Assembly (NCBI GenBank): GCA_029961685.1
Contig: JARWKL010000014.1
Span: forward strand, 26,757,137-26,821,136
Direction of reading: 5' to 3'
DNA length: 64,000 nucleotides
DNA from: Aristolochia californica
Taxonomy: Eukaryota; Streptophyta; Magnoliopsida; Piperales; Aristolochiaceae
The number at the start of each line of letters is the position of its first letter. Within the stretch, counting starts at the first letter, position 1. A program made the translations under genes and the position numbers. The notes beneath the pieces were generated by a model, which ran no database searches, was not told where the DNA came from, and was given only the letters and a program-made list of their open reading frames with translations. Shown here one piece after another: positions 22,394 through 35,500 of this stretch.

Positions 22394-23990
22394 GGGTACA
22401 CACAAAAGATCTCAGCAGCTAGAGAAGGGTCGTGGCGTAGAATGGCCGGATTCAGATAGACCGTAAGCTTAAACTACAGCACATTGATTCTGTTGGTGAC
22501 CGAGGTCACGGAGCAATGCAGCAGAAGCCGGAAGCAGAGAGTGGGGGATGGAATTGGGGCAAGATCTGGCAAGGCCTAAAGCGAGGCGAGCGAAGAGTGA
22601 CTACAAAGAAAATGGACGAGAGATGACATGCTAACAAAAATCGAATAAGGGCTGAGAAAGAGGGAGTCACGTTATTCAAAAAGCCCAGTGAAATAATAAA
22701 TGACAAATAGATTACCTGTCGCTGTAAATCATAAAATGAAGTCAAACCTAAGCAACCTTTTTCTGTCAAAAGAAGAGAAGGAAATTCATTTCCAAAAGCT
22801 CACATCCCAAGTCATCAACGCAAAAATCCAGCTGATCGTCTGCTAGATATCAAAGAACTCTGCCGCATAAATTTCAGCCTCATTGTTAGAAATCCTGTGT
22901 CTGGAACAGAAAAACACGCACATAAGCTCCCCTGCAACCCCTTGTTGTCCCTTCAAAAGTAACCACACACCAATAAAAGTGCCGTCCCTTACTCTTAACT
23001 TGTTGTCATTAGATATAAACTTTTTATTCAAAACCATAAAAAACCTCATTGGTAGAACACTAGATCTGTTTCAATGCTAACATTATTGTGTAGCTTTTCT
23101 CTAGTTTGATTCTTTAGTTTTTTTCTTGTATAAATGCTTCAATTTAATTGTTAGCCTTTTATTCACATGGTTCGTCATTCGTCGATGGAACGTTTTGTTT
23201 GATTCATTGTTCGTCTTTGACTCCTCTTCTTCAGTATTCTTCTCTATTTCATAGTATCTATCTTTTTGTTAAAGTATTCTTCTCTATCTTTCGTAGTATT
23301 CTTCAGTATTTTGTTCTCCTTCAATGTTGAATTTTTTGTGTCATGAGGAGAAAATAGGTGCATCTTAGTGTAGACACACAAGGAGTTTTGAAGATGGAGT
23401 TTGCCTTCTTCATTGTCTCACCTACGAAAAACCCTCCATAGCCGCCTTTGTTCTACCTGATGTTGAATATGTGTCAACCATATGTGATATTATTTGTTCC
23501 CCTAATTGTATGTCACCGCTCGAAAACCTTTGCTCGAGAAAGTTCCTCTAATAAGCTCTATTAGCTAGAATTTACCTCCGAAAGAGATTCATACTCTCTT
23601 TAAACCAAGTGTAATGCCCAATTACACAAGACAAATATCTTGATTGTACAACTAAATTCTGGCTCAAGTAAGTTCTTCCCTTGTAGATTTAGGATATAAA
23701 TCACCTCTCAAAGGATAAATTGAAAATACACAAGTAAAAAAGGAAATTTTACACCTTTTATAGGAAAGACAACTTTCTCCTAGAGAGTTTCAAATCTTCA
23801 ATCCTTTAAGCATGAGAGATAATATGGAGGTGCTTGAGATAACTAAGAATGCTGAGTGATTTGAGAGAGAATGAAGAGATTTTTTCTCAAAAAGTGGGTT
23901 TGTATGAAAATTTCAATTATAAAAACTATTTAGAGAGAATGGTCTACTACAAGTTTTGGGCCTACTTATAACTTTTACAACCAAACTAGC
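22394..23990. other. Upstream region of the TORTIFOLIA1-like gene, no gene recognised
   Basis: Contains the presumed 5'UTR and promoter of the minus-strand gene. CT/GA-rich sequence lies just upstream of its ATG. Further right are AT-rich stretches including TATTCTTC-rich repeats near 23230-23310. A 68-codon open frame at 22843-23049 has no convincing family match. Confidence 0.4.
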
Positions 23991-24290
23991 TGTTGGAAGA
24001 TGTGAATATATCGGAGTGTCATTGATGTAATTAGTTTATAATTTTTGTCTTTTCTTCACTCTTACTATGGTGAAGGGTAAGCTTGTAATATTGGTATTTT
24101 TAACATATATAAATAAAGCTTTAGGGGGAGGGTTAGGAAAGTTCATAACCCTATTTTTTCTCCTCTTTTCTCCTTCTCCAAATTCGTCACTCTTCTTCTT
24201 CTCCTCCTAAATCTTCTCTCCACAACTATTCTTCATCTTCTCAACCCTTGATCTCTTCTACTTTGATCATACATCATGGAATCCAAAGTT
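23991..24290 (+). repeat. Possible LTR of the decayed Copia
   Basis: Begins TGTTGGAAGATGTG, contains a TATATAAATAAAG promoter-like stretch near 24108 and a pyrimidine-rich leader, and lies on the same strand upstream of the Copia pol remnant. No second LTR copy and no clear primer-binding site were found. Confidence 0.35.
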
Positions 24291-25180
24291 GCAACACTAG
24301 TTTTTTTTTTACTATTTCCAAAAGGACAAAAAAGTGTTAATCGGTCATGAAAAGGTAATTTTAAGTTCTCCAAGTTTGTTGATTGATCAAGGCATCAGTC
24401 AACGAGTTCTCAACCTTTCAGAGTATTCATCAATTGATCAACTCATTTTGATTGATTGATCATGCCTTATAACTTCTCCTGGGAGCATTCTCTATGATCA
24501 ATCATGTCAAACCTGATGATCGATCGTACGTTATAATTTATGCCATACTACATTGGGATGGTCGATCAAGCCAATGTAGATTAATCGACATTCTTTATGA
24601 CAATGAACTTTTTGAATATAACTAATCCCAAGGTTTTAGCAAGTGTAAATCATTCATATACATCAATTAAATATGATTTTAAAAAATAATGTCATAAAGT
24701 TCCAATGCTCTTGAGTACCTTAGGATTGAAATTCGGTTGACTGCCAATGTACCTTTATAATTGTCTTCTAGAGCACTGGAGATTTTTCTGGGTATTTGGA
24801 CTCTAAATCTTCTAGTCTTCAAGCCACCATTTTATGTAAATTCTTCTTCATAGGGATAGTCTTCAATGAATTTTTGCTTTAGGTCAACTTGGCAACTTGA
24901 TTGATCATTCTTTTGTCTTGAATTTTTGTCGTAAACCTTATAATTTTTGTGTTGGAAAACATGTGTCTAAAATACACATAACTTCATTAGTAACATAGTT
25001 TCAAACTATCCATTTTGTTATCAACAAAATAAAGGAAACCAACATGATTTTATCGTTAGCTTAACAATATCTACTAAAATCTCAAAGTAAAGTACTTGTT
25101 GCATTCCAAAAATTTTATGTTGAAATCAAGCACCTTTTGGCCTTTCAATTTCTATACTTCATTCTAATAATGTTAAAAAA
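24291..25180. other. AT-rich stretch with scattered GATCGATC-like motifs
   Basis: Between about 24370 and 24590, GATTGATCA, TCAATTGATCAA, GATCGATCG and TCGATCAAGCC recur irregularly. No open frame of interest. It may be untranslated sequence of the decayed Copia. Confidence 0.35.
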
Positions 25181-26790
25181 ATATAAGTTCTTCCTTTCAT
25201 GACTTTTGTGTTTCTCATGGCATAGTTAATAAGACCCCATGTGTGTATACACCTAAGCAAAATGGAATTGCTAAAAGGCAAAATAGACATAGTATAGATG
25301 TTGCTTGAAGTCTAATGTTTATAAGCATGTTCCAAATAGATTTTGGGGGTGAGGTAGTACTTACTGTGGTCTACCTTATCAATTCTTGAAGAGAAAATTC
25401 AAATATAAGTATTGAAACTAGATTGTCCATTATTTTCCCTTCCTCCTTGTGTTTTTCATTGTACCTATTATGTTTATAATTCTAGTCCAAATAAGAAAAA
25501 ATTGTCTCCTCCATTTATTAAGTGTGATTTTTTGGGTTAATCTCGCTCTCGAAAAAGGGTATAAATGTTTTGATCCTCAAAGTAAATCATGTGGAAATGC
25601 CTCTTCTTCTATCAATGCATCCTTTGGAAGATACAAATAATGTCGAAGTTGGCATCTTGTGCAACTCCTCTTCAAGGTTCCCCACCAATCACCTCTTCGG
25701 ATGGGGAATACACCTCTCCCTTATTTCTCACTTACATTTGCTTGTTGCTATTAGGAAATGAGTTAGACAGTGTACTTGACATCGTATGTCATTTTGATAA
25801 TTTTCTTCCTCTTACAAGGCCTTTTTATCTACACTTGATATCTCACATGTTCCAAGAGTTATGTTGAAGCATTTAAGAATCCACACTAAACATCTGCGAT
25901 GAAAGATAAAGTAGCTGCTCTTCCTCCCCCGAATGCCAACATTGTAGGCTATAGATGGGTCTACACTATTAAATTCAAGGTTGATGGCACTATTGAAAAA
26001 TATAAAGTTTGACTTGTGGCTAAAGGCTACACACAAATACGAGGTGTTGACTATGGTAAGACTTTTTCTTTCATTGCAAAATTAAATTTCTTTCGGATTA
26101 TAAGGGTTGGTCACTGCACCAACTAGATGTAAAAAATGCTTTATTGTATGATGACTCCATGAAGAAGTCTGTATGGAGCAACTGCTAGGTTTTGTTGCTC
26201 ATGTAGATTTAGATAAAGTGTATAAGTTGAATAAAGCCATTTATAGATTAAAAATAAAGCTATCGAGCTTGGTTTGAGAAATTTAGTCACGTTGTTATGG
26301 AATTTGGATTTCATAGAAGTAGCTTTGATCAATCTATATTTATTTTAAATAGAGTAACATGGTGTATGATATTGAAAGATTATGTAGGTGACATCATTAT
26401 TTCTAAAGACGATAAAGTTTGAATTGTCGAAATCAAAACTTATCCCCAAAGGCATTTCCAAATTAGAGAGTTGGGGACTCTCGAACATATTTTGGGTATA
26501 GTAGTGGCAAGGAACAAATAAGGTATTTTCTAAAAAGAAATATATACTTGATCTCTTAAGTGAAACATGAGTGTTTGGATCTAAACTAGTCTAATATTGA
26601 TTTATTTGATGATAGTTCTCCTTTTGTGAAACGTATTACTTTGTATAGACAACTGGTTGGAAAACTTATATACGCTATAGTGAGTAGATCAAATATACTA
26701 CATGTTGTAGGATTGCTTAGTAGATTTTTTATGGAAAACCTTGGAAAGTTCATATGGAAGTTGTGTATATCTAAAAGGAAGACCTAGAAT
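25180..26790 (+). pseudogene. Heavily decayed Copia integrase and RT
   Basis: Recognisable in order: integrase end HGIVNKTPCVYTPKQNGIAK near 25225 (family Q-NG-x-x-E/A-R pattern); KKLSPPFIKCDFLG then KGYKCFDP near 25500-25575; and PLQGSPPITS near 25665. Further on are RT blocks LVAKGYTQ near 26015, LHQLDVKNALLYDD near 26120, AWFEKFSHVVMEFGF near 26270 and YVGDIII near 26380, where the catalytic YVDD first aspartate is G. Stops and shifts throughout. The frame fades around 26790. Confidence 0.75.
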
Positions 26791-26799
26791 AAGATTGTT

Positions 26800-27560
26800 C
26801 AATAAGTGTCATAGTCAGTTACGAGAGAGTCAGTGGGAGGTCTTAAGTTGTTTATGAAAACCCTAGACCTCCTCTGCTACAGATGGTGTTCTCCCCAAGT
26901 TCTCTATGCTATGGTGACTAACAATGATTGTATATATATCTCAATGGTTGAAGATGAAAAATATTTATTCTACTAGTGAAATATCAAATCACCAATTGAA
27001 GTGAAAAACTTATAAAAATGATTAAAGTGCTTACAAAATCTCACAATCTAAAAGAATTTTTTTGACACAAAATTCAAATGCATCTTTTGGTCCAACACTC
27101 TCACAACCCTGGATTCGTCAATTTCATCCTCGTTAGAAGTTTATCCAACACCACTTCCACGAGAGATACTTAAATTTATATTATTATACATACATGAAAA
27201 ATACAAAAAAATGTGAATTAATAAATGCTTGGTTGATTCTTCATCTAGATAATGGAAGAGGCAATATAGGTTAATCGATGATCGCCAATGAGTCAACTTC
27301 TTCCTTATTAGAAGTCTACTCTCTTATCCATGAGAAACACTTAAATTCAAGTAAACATGGCCACTTCCATGTTGCAACCCATCTAAATTCAGACTATTTA
27401 ATTTTCCCTGAAAGTTTCTCATTTTTTCGCATTATCTTTGAAACTGGATACAATATCATATTTGTTCATCTTACTTTCTCTTGTCATTATGAAAATATTA
27501 TTGTTTCTGAGCAGCGAGATACCGCCTCGCCGGACCCGTTGCCTGTAGCTTACTCCTCTC
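26800..27560. other. Intergenic, diverged direct duplication
   Basis: No gene. Two diverged copies of a 60-odd-bp segment occur at 27115-27178 and 27290-27352 (shared GTCAA-TTC, TTAGAAGT, GAGA-ACTTAAATT blocks). Confidence 0.4.
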
Positions 27561-27639
27561 GCATTCGGACACGGGCATTGACGACAACCATCATTCCAAA
27601 TTCGCCGCGTGTCCCACATAGGTACACAGGAATCCCTTC

Positions 27640-27770
27640 ACTAGGCCCCCCTTTAACCGCTCTCTTCCTTGTCTTCTCTCCATCATCTTCTCGTTTCTGG
27701 TTCTCTCTCGCGCTCGCTTGCATCGAAAGACAAGAATTTCACCAAGCTGGTGCGTGGTGTAGTGTTTCTA
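27640..27770 (+). promoter_or_regulatory. Probable 5'UTR exon / transcription start region of the LAZ1-like gene
   Basis: A shift from AT-rich to GC/CT-rich sequence (CCGCCTCGCCGGACCC near 27522, then CT-rich 27655-27715) precedes a GTGCGTGG donor-like site near 27750. A matching acceptor TTGCAG near 32280 would splice it to leader sequence ahead of the start codon at 32514. This is inferred from composition and spacing only. Confidence 0.4.
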
Positions 27771-27869
27771 GAAATCTGTCTTTCAAAAGTCTGGATTTCT
27801 CCTTGTGATTTTATTGCACTCTCGTTAGTTTTTACATTTCCCTTTTTCTGCCTATTCGTTTAATTCACG

Positions 27870-29217
27870 AGACTCCTGTCTCGTGATCCTTGGAAGTTTT
27901 TTCTCTTCGTGGGTTCGCCCTTGAATGCTTACCTTTTAGCTACGACAGAAAATTGGAATGTTGTGGTTGTGCAGAATGTTAGTTTCTAATTTCTTTTACA
28001 TCCTCGACTCTTGTTTGGCAATGAGTCAGGATAACTTTGGTGAATCACTTACAAGTTGTAGAATCCTTCGTTGGTTCTATACATTTGATTGCGAAAATAT
28101 GTAAACACGGGAATTGTAGTAGTAAGTGTCGCTTGGTTTTTTCTGGTTCCTCGTACTTTCCAGAACTCTCTTAAGGAACTCTGGCAAGGGTCTACGAATT
28201 CCTTTTTTCATGTTGAAATTATGTGCTCAACAGGGACCAGAGGTTCGATACATTGTTTAGTTGCATTAGCATGAAGTTATATTTTATGGACAATTATGGT
28301 ACATGATTCAGCGAGAATACTCTGCTTCAGTGACCTCGCGTGTATGTGGGGCGGGGGGGAACCACCTTCGTACTTCCAGGCCCCAAAGAGGAAAAGATGG
28401 CCCCAACTTTTATCGTCTTCCTGCTTAGCTTATCGAGTAACAGTTTTCTAGAGAATGTTGAGACGATATCTTTGTCTCTTTTGAACAAACTGGAGTATAT
28501 TTGCAGTATTGGTCCATGTTTTGTAATTGTACTTTTAATAGAACTTCTGTCGGGTATTTATTACTATTATTATTTTTCTTTTCTTTTTTTTGCATATTTC
28601 TTTAAGTCTGTCTGGTCGCCCTTTTACTTATGACTTTGGCCTCAGTGTTCATGGGTTTTACTGTGTGTAACTAGATTGAAAATCTATTCTAGTTGGTCAG
28701 ATTTTTATTTATTTTTAAATGGCATATAGTTCTTCAGACGTTGGGTGCTGTTTATGGGTTCAAGTGAGTCCATTGAAGAGAACAGTATCAAGTAATTGAA
28801 GTTACCCTTTAGATTGATGTAAATCTTCCACTTATCCTACTGAGCATGCAGTAGAGCATAGACTTAAGGTTCAATCTTTATAGTTCAAAACAAGTGAAAA
28901 GAAATCATCTTTTATTAAAGCTTATTACCAAAAGCTCTTTCTAGAAGTAGTAGGAAATCTGGTAGCATCCTGTCTGTCCACAACAATATAAACCATCGAT
29001 CTCTGCCTACAACATTTTATCTAATTATTTTTTTCTTTTTGAATTAAAAGAAGTATGCACCACTTCTAATATGTGTTAATAGTTTTATTAGTGGAAATTT
29101 TTATTTCCTTGTTAAAGCTACTACTAAAGATAGGTGCATGAGAAGGGTGAGTAACTTATTTCTGTTTATAATTAACCTAGAGAACTCTGTGTAAATTGAT
29201 AATCAAAATGCATATAG
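27870..29217 (+). other. Presumed first intron of the LAZ1-like gene
   Basis: AT-rich non-coding sequence. No element family recognised in this part. Confidence 0.4.
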
Positions 29218-29700
29218 TTTTTTTTTTTTTTTTTAATGTGAGAATTTTTTATTAAGAAAGAAAAGAGGGGAATACAAAACTAAGGGAGGAGGCCAGAATT
29301 CACAACAAGGAGTTGGAGCTTCTTAACTAACTTATTGGCTAAGTCCTTAACACTTTGAGGAACATGGGAGCAAACAATCTTAAGAACAACATAGAGTTTG
29401 ATAAAAAAACAAAGCTGAAATGCCAGAGAATCTAATCCTGCTTGCTTCACCAATCAACAAGTAGCTTTGAGTCTTTTTCGATGATCAAGCGCTGATTGGA
29501 GATGAGATTTTGGGGCTGTAGAGGAGAGATCTAACTTCAGCATCTTTGGAATCAGTGATACCTATTGGTCCAGAGTAAGTGACAAGGACTCCCCCTTGAA
29601 CTCCTGAAGACTCCTCCTGAGCCCCTAGCTTTGGGCTCCCTTGCGAGCTTCTGTTAAGGTTTAGCTTCACAAAGTTGGGCCTAGGTTGCTAGGAAGCCAT
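29218..29700 (-). mobile_element. 5'-truncated LINE fragment (RNase H)
   Basis: The T run at 29218-29234 is the A tail of a minus-strand LINE. Reading minus, FVKLNLNRSSQGSPK and YSGPIGITDSKDAEVRSL mark the RNase H domain near 29500-29680. The D in the usual LNFDGS block is N here. Right end not defined. Confidence 0.7.
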
Positions 29701-30059
29701 ATATTGATGCCTATGGGCTAAGAGGCCAGCATAGGAACTCCACTGATGCTGGAAGTCAGCCCTAGAAATGTTTTGAAAATCTTTTAGCATGCTGAGCCAG
29801 TGAACCAAGGAGTTTGAGGGATGTCATGATGCATATTTTTAGTGGGAATAATCCCAGATTGGTTAATGCTAAGAGAAGTCTTGTTGTCATTTGTGAGAAA
29901 ATGTCTCTTAACTTCAGCTAATCATTTTGGATGGAGCTGGATCCATCTTCAATAAGGTATCGAAGCAGAGTGTCTATTCTGTTGGGCTTAGGTCATACCT
30001 CATTTAGATTGTACCACGTTTATGTTGTCCATGTGTCTACTCACTGTCCTATTATTTAG

Positions 30060-30100
30060 GCATAGACTCAAGGGGGGAGTGTTAGTGTGAAGATCGAAAA
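30060..30100 (+). repeat. Polypurine-tract and LTR-start-like sequence
   Basis: CTCAAGGGGGGAGTGTTAGTGTGAAG looks like a Copia polypurine tract followed by an LTR start (TGTTAG). No partner LTR or coding part was found nearby. Confidence 0.35.
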
Positions 30101-30559
30101 AAATTGCCAAAAAACTTCTAATTGCAGCTTTGTCTCTTTAGGCTAGTGTTGAGATTGAAAATGAGACCATAGGGCTCCCCGAAAATGCTTTCTTTCTTTT
30201 CTTTCTGTTTGGACAGCAGTAAGCAACCAAGTCCTTACATACAACAACCTACAAAGAAGGGCTCTATCGTAGTCAACACGATTTGTAGGATATGTGGTGA
30301 TGAGGAGGATTTGGTGAATATTTGTTTTTGAGATGTTCTTTTTCATCTCAGATTTGGCACAATATTCTCCAACTATTTAGTGTAAGCATTTACCTACCTA
30401 ACTCTTTCACTGATTTGATTATCCAATGCTCTCAACTTCTCCTTCCTTCATCTTGGTAAATTTATGTGGTGCACTAATTCTCACCACAGCTCCTTGGTGC
30501 ATCTGAAAGGAGAGGAACAACAAAGTTTTTAGAGGGCAGGCCAAAACCATGAACCAGCT

Positions 30560-31330
30560 TTTAGATAATATCACACATCTTGCTCTCTTTTAGGAATTTA
30601 CTTTCTAGGAATTCATTGTGTTTCATAGCTCTTATATCTCCCTTATTGGTAGTTGGTGGTGTCTCTCAAACCAAAGAGATGCTAGAATTCGATGACTTGG
30701 TCCCTCCTCTGCACTTTGTTAAGGTACACTTTGATGGGTGTGCTAGAGGGAGCCCTTGTCAGCTGGTATCGGAGGGCTTTCCCTTAACATGAGGGAATAC
30801 AATTTGTGTGGACCCCTTGGTACTGTGTCACTCCCTCAAAGCTGAGATCTTTGCATTGCTTCATGGGTTGAGGAGTGCAAAAGTTTTTAAACTACCCCTT
30901 GGAAGGTGACTCTGCCATCACTGTTGGGTGGTGTACAAACATTACTGATCCTCCATGCACCCCTTGCCCCAAGTTGAGGAAAATTGGGACTTAGTGCAGA
31001 TTCTTAACATCATTTGGGTTCACATCATTTAGTCTGCGAATTTGGTTGCCAACAAGCAGGCTAAGGAGGGCTATCTTGATCCCCTTTATCTCCATTGGTT
31101 GGCAGGAGAGCTAATGTCTCTCTTTGCTGCATCATTGCTTTCGGTTGTTTTTCTCCTTTTAAGTAATTATGTAACTTACCAGGTTAACCTCCCAATTGGG
31201 GGTGCCTGTTGTATTTCCCTTCTCACTCAATAAAATCTCGCTATGTGGGGCAGGCTTAAGGGCCCTACTTCAAGGGCTCTAGGTTTATATTGAGTAGTTC
31301 TAATCCCCTTTTGGTTGTGATCATCTGGCT
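30560..31330 (+). mobile_element. Decayed LINE RNase H fragment
   Basis: VPPLHFVKVHFDGCARGSP (30700-30760) matches the LINE RNase H start. Downstream, in other frames, are GPLGTV, KAEIFALLHGLR (near 30840) and an ITVGWC-like segment (near 30920). At least three frameshifts. No A tail is clear; the left end may reach 30350. Confidence 0.65.
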
Positions 31331-31359
31331 TTTTCTTTTTTTTTCTTTTTTTTTTTTGG

Positions 31360-31362
<3 letters not shown>

Positions 31363-31426
<64 letters not shown>
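31363..31426. repeat. (GA)n microsatellite
   Basis: About 31 uninterrupted AG units preceded by a T/C-rich run, inside the presumed 5' intron of the LAZ1-like gene. Likely length-variable. Confidence 0.95.
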
Positions 31427-31428
<2 letters not shown>

Positions 31429-31429
31429 G

Positions 31430-32270
31430 TTGGGTTCTTTAATCTCCTTTTGGTTCAAAGGAGTTGGGTTGCCATCATCTTTTTGGGGTTTGTGGGGGCA
31501 GGGGCTTGTTAAATCCCTCCTTGGGAGGTTCTTGTAAGATTGTGGATATTTGTGCACCCTTAAAGTGCAAAATGCTCTACTGAGTCCTTGTTTAGAAGTG
31601 ATGCTTCCTGTCAATACCTTCATGTGCAGAGTGATCCTCTGATTGTCTAGTTTTCATTTGTCTCTTCTACTATGTTACCCACTAGAGCTTTAGTTTATTT
31701 GTTTATTATTTTTATTATTATATTTTTTTTTCTGTGTGTTTATCTGGAGAGAGTTATTTATATTTTTCTTTTTCCTTTTATTGTGTTAAAAAAAGATTTG
31801 TGATCTTTATGTGGCATTTATAAGATATTGAGTTGGTAGTTAACATTGTGTATAATTGATGTAATTATCAAGTTCCAGCATTTCTAACAAAAGTTAGGGT
31901 CATACAAATTGCACTTAACTAACAAGAGGCACTTGATGTTGTAATTCAGAAAGTGGAAAAAATTCCTCTTGAATACTGTAAGTGCAATGAGCATATTGGT
32001 AGTCAAATTCCAATGAAGTGAACCACAATAAGATTGAAGATCTTGGTGGATTTACACTCAGAAAATGGCAAGCTTTAAAAGTTAAATAAGTTAACCATGA
32101 TCAAATTCAAATCAAATGCTTTGACATTTTCTCCATTTTCTTTGGCTTGATGAAATGATTTATGAAAATTAGAAAAATAAAAGGCACTTGATACGCAAGT
32201 TTTGATGGTGGTTTGTTTCAAAGCTTATCTTATCTGTTGTCTTGTCAGTTGTCTCTAATTTTTTTCTTAT
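31430..32270 (+). other. Intronic sequence, nothing recognised
   Basis: AT-rich, no coding frame or repeat family recognised. Confidence 0.4.
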
Positions 32271-32513
32271 TTGACTTGCAGATCTCAAGATCCTATGAAG
32301 CAGTAGGAATCTGGAAATTTGAAACATCACTTCACCTCTTTAGATCAAGAGTTGCTTTTTGGTTTGTGTTATAGTTGAGTTGATGCATGCTCCTAATTGC
32401 AGCGTGTGATGAAACTGGGATTTCCATTATGTATGTGTTGTTTATAACTCATATCAAGCATGTCTTATTCTGCATGGGGCCCAGTCTGTTATGCATACAA
32501 GCGGGTTTGCGTA

Positions 32514-35500
32514 ATGGAATGGATGGGAACTCTCTTTTATTTGTTTTCGCTTCTCACTGTTGTGGAATCTTCAAGCCGGCTGGGCATAATGTTGTTTGTC
32601 AAAACTGGTATCGAACTGAAAATGTTACACAGCTGGCCAATATTAAGTGCAGGGATATTTGTGCTTATCGCACTTGTGCTGTCAGTGTTTCTTATTGTTG
32701 AGCACTTAGCTTTTTATAATCAGCCAGAGGTGAGCTTTGTGATCTTTTTTATTTAGCACCTGCATCATTTGAGTCCCCTTTCATTATTTGGAGTCTGAAA
32801 GTGTAATTGCTATTTTTATTTTTGTTGCTTTTGGTCGTTATTTTTAAAAATATCACCATCATCATTGTAATCATCATCATCCTCATCATTGTCATCATCA
32901 TTGTAATCATCATCGTCCTCATCATTGTCCTCATCATCATTGCTATCATCATAATTGTTATTTGTGTATTTCTTCTTTTGTTTGATCAAATAATGCTCAT
33001 TTCTTGCCCCAGGAACAAAAATTTTTGATTGGTCTTATTCTCATGGTTCCTGTTTATGCCTTGGAATCGGTATGTATTTTTACATTTCTTATTTTCAGTT
33101 TTTCTATAGTATGATTCTACTTTAGCTTCAGAAGAGCATTGATGTGTAAAAGAACAAAGAAAATATGGGAGCTCAAAATGCCATGATTAATAAACATGGG
33201 TTTTAGAAGTTCTGACTTTTGCAAAGTAATGATTGAGTTAGATCATAGTATTTCATTTTGGCTTCTTTGCTATATTGATTATTTTATTTACTAGGATTGA
33301 TGGGATATTGGGTGAGAAAACCTCTTTCTCCATCTATTGTGTTCCTTTTTGTTGAATTTATGGAAGAGAGAAATACTTCATTGACTTATTTTAATCAGAG
33401 TACATGAACCTCTATTTATAATAGAGGAATATAGTAGAGTCCTATTACAATAAAACTACTCTTGTCCCAATTACACCCAAACTCTAACACTGAAAGATAA
33501 GTCCTATCATAATTAAATAACCCACAATAAATAGAAGATTAACCTGACTAAAACTCCGTTAAACTGAAACTCTTCTGTGGCACGTGATAATGATAAGGAT
33601 GCCAACTCGTGGCTATCTTTGTGGGTCCCATTTGATCTTCCAACTTTGTGGGTCCCACTTGATCTTCTTATGGGCTTGGGCCCATCTTACACCACTCTTA
33701 GGTATGTGGGTCTTCCTTGGTCGTGTGGGCTTGGGCCCTATCTTCCAACACTCCCCTTCAAACTGGGGGTGAGAGAACAACATGAACTCCCAACTTGCTG
33801 CAAATGATGTATAAAATATTTTTTTTATAATGTGGCACATCTTCCAACACTCCCCCTCACGCTGGTGCTCTCGTTCATGAGGCCCAATTGGTCCTCAAGT
33901 CGTATGTCATTGCTCTTTAATCCAGTCAAATAACTCATGCTGGATGTTCGACACACTTCTATCTTTTGTAGGTAGTGTCACTCCTATTAATATAGGTAGT
34001 GGGTCTATACGCTGTTCGGAAGTATAATAAAAAAACTCCTCCATCACCGTGTCCCTCCACAGGACAACGACTCTCAAGTGGTAGGAGTAATAAATGTCAA
34101 TTCATGGGGGTATAACATAGAGTTAGTAATAAACTCTTCCATCACGGTGAAATAAAATAGATGTCCTTAAGGGTAGTGGATGTAGTAATAAGTTCCTCCG
34201 TCACGGTGATGTAACATATATTGAGGCCACCTCTTCTTCAATAATAATGTCTCATCCAATGAGACATAATAGCAACAGCTATAATGGGCTGGGCCCATAT
34301 AACATGAATCAAAATAATCCTTGTAAAATTGACCCATGAAATAATCTAATGCACATATCTGTACCAAATAATATGCTGACCAAAGAATAATCTGTCAATT
34401 CTTCAAAAATAATAATCCAGCTAGAGAAAAAATTTTCCGAGTCGCACCGAGTCAAATACTAGGTCAGTATATCCGAGTCGTGGCAGAAATATGTATAAAC
34501 TTTGGTCCAGACACGGTCTGAGTCAGATTGATCCAGACTCGAGTTGAGCCTGGGTATACTCTTTTTTTTTTTTTTTTTTCCACTTTGACCCGAGTTGACA
34601 TGGGTTGACTCGATAAGGAACTGAAGCAAGCTCGGGCTTGGTTGAGTCGGCCCGGTTTGACACGAGACTCAACTCGCTGGGTCTCAGCGTTGATTAATTT
34701 TTTCCTAACTTAGGAAAAAAATTAATCGGGGTCGTCTTCAACCTTCTGCCGATCCCGAACAGTGCGGAAAAAAAATCCACTGCAGTAAAATCCGATGTAG
34801 TTTCGTAATTCAGATACTTATCTGGTGAGAGCATGATCCTTCAACAATCGTTGTCTTCCTCACGGCACCGAACAAGGCGGGCGACAATCATCGATTTCCT
34901 CACGGCACCAAACAAAGCGGGAGACGGTCTTCGTCTTCCTCACGGCACCGAAACTAGATACGGCAACCCAAGGGTTTTTTGAGGATAAAGGAACGTCAGA
35001 ATGGCTCGGAAGAACCAGCTGAGAGCTCGGTGATAATCTAGCGGGCTCAGTGGCCGCTGTCTTCATCGGTGCAATTTTTTTTTTTCTTCTTTGGTAACGC
35101 CTCCGAATAGTCCTCCTTCTACCGCAATGGCACGAACAGAGAAGCAACTAAACTCCTTCTCCTTCTTTTTCGTGAGCCTCAACAACAACGTCTTCACTCT
35201 TTTTTTTTTTTTTTCTTCTGCGGCAACGACGCCGAACAAAGATTCTCCCCCTCAGCTGAAAGACTCTAAAACTCGGTATGGTGGTTCGCTGGTTCGAATC
35301 TGCACCTATATTCTCGGCGGAAATAGAGTTCTTGGCGGAGTACTCATATGTAACAGAAACCAGACTCACAGAGTCGTCGTATCCGAGCGGTTCAGAACAG
35401 AGAGGCAGTCGGCGGAACAACAAGCTCTTTGTCTTCCTTGCCAACAACGCCAAACAGAGCGGCTCCTATCGGTCTCCACCGCTGCAGACAAGTCTCGCCA

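Noticed and set aside
22843..23049. 68-codon minus-strand open frame ending NNEAEIYAAEFFDI
   Set aside because: Slight resemblance to an RNase H core, but flanking motifs are missing and the match is too short to trust.
31363..31426. CRISPR-like periodic array
   Set aside because: Simple dinucleotide repeat without spacers, in a plant nuclear context; no CRISPR arrays are expected or seen in the window.
31321..31623. 100-codon minus-strand open frame with a long Leu-Ser run
   Set aside because: Translation of the (GA)n microsatellite.
32749..33028. Open frames rich in Met or Ile on both strands
   Set aside because: Translations of the imperfect ATC repeat inside a confirmed intron.
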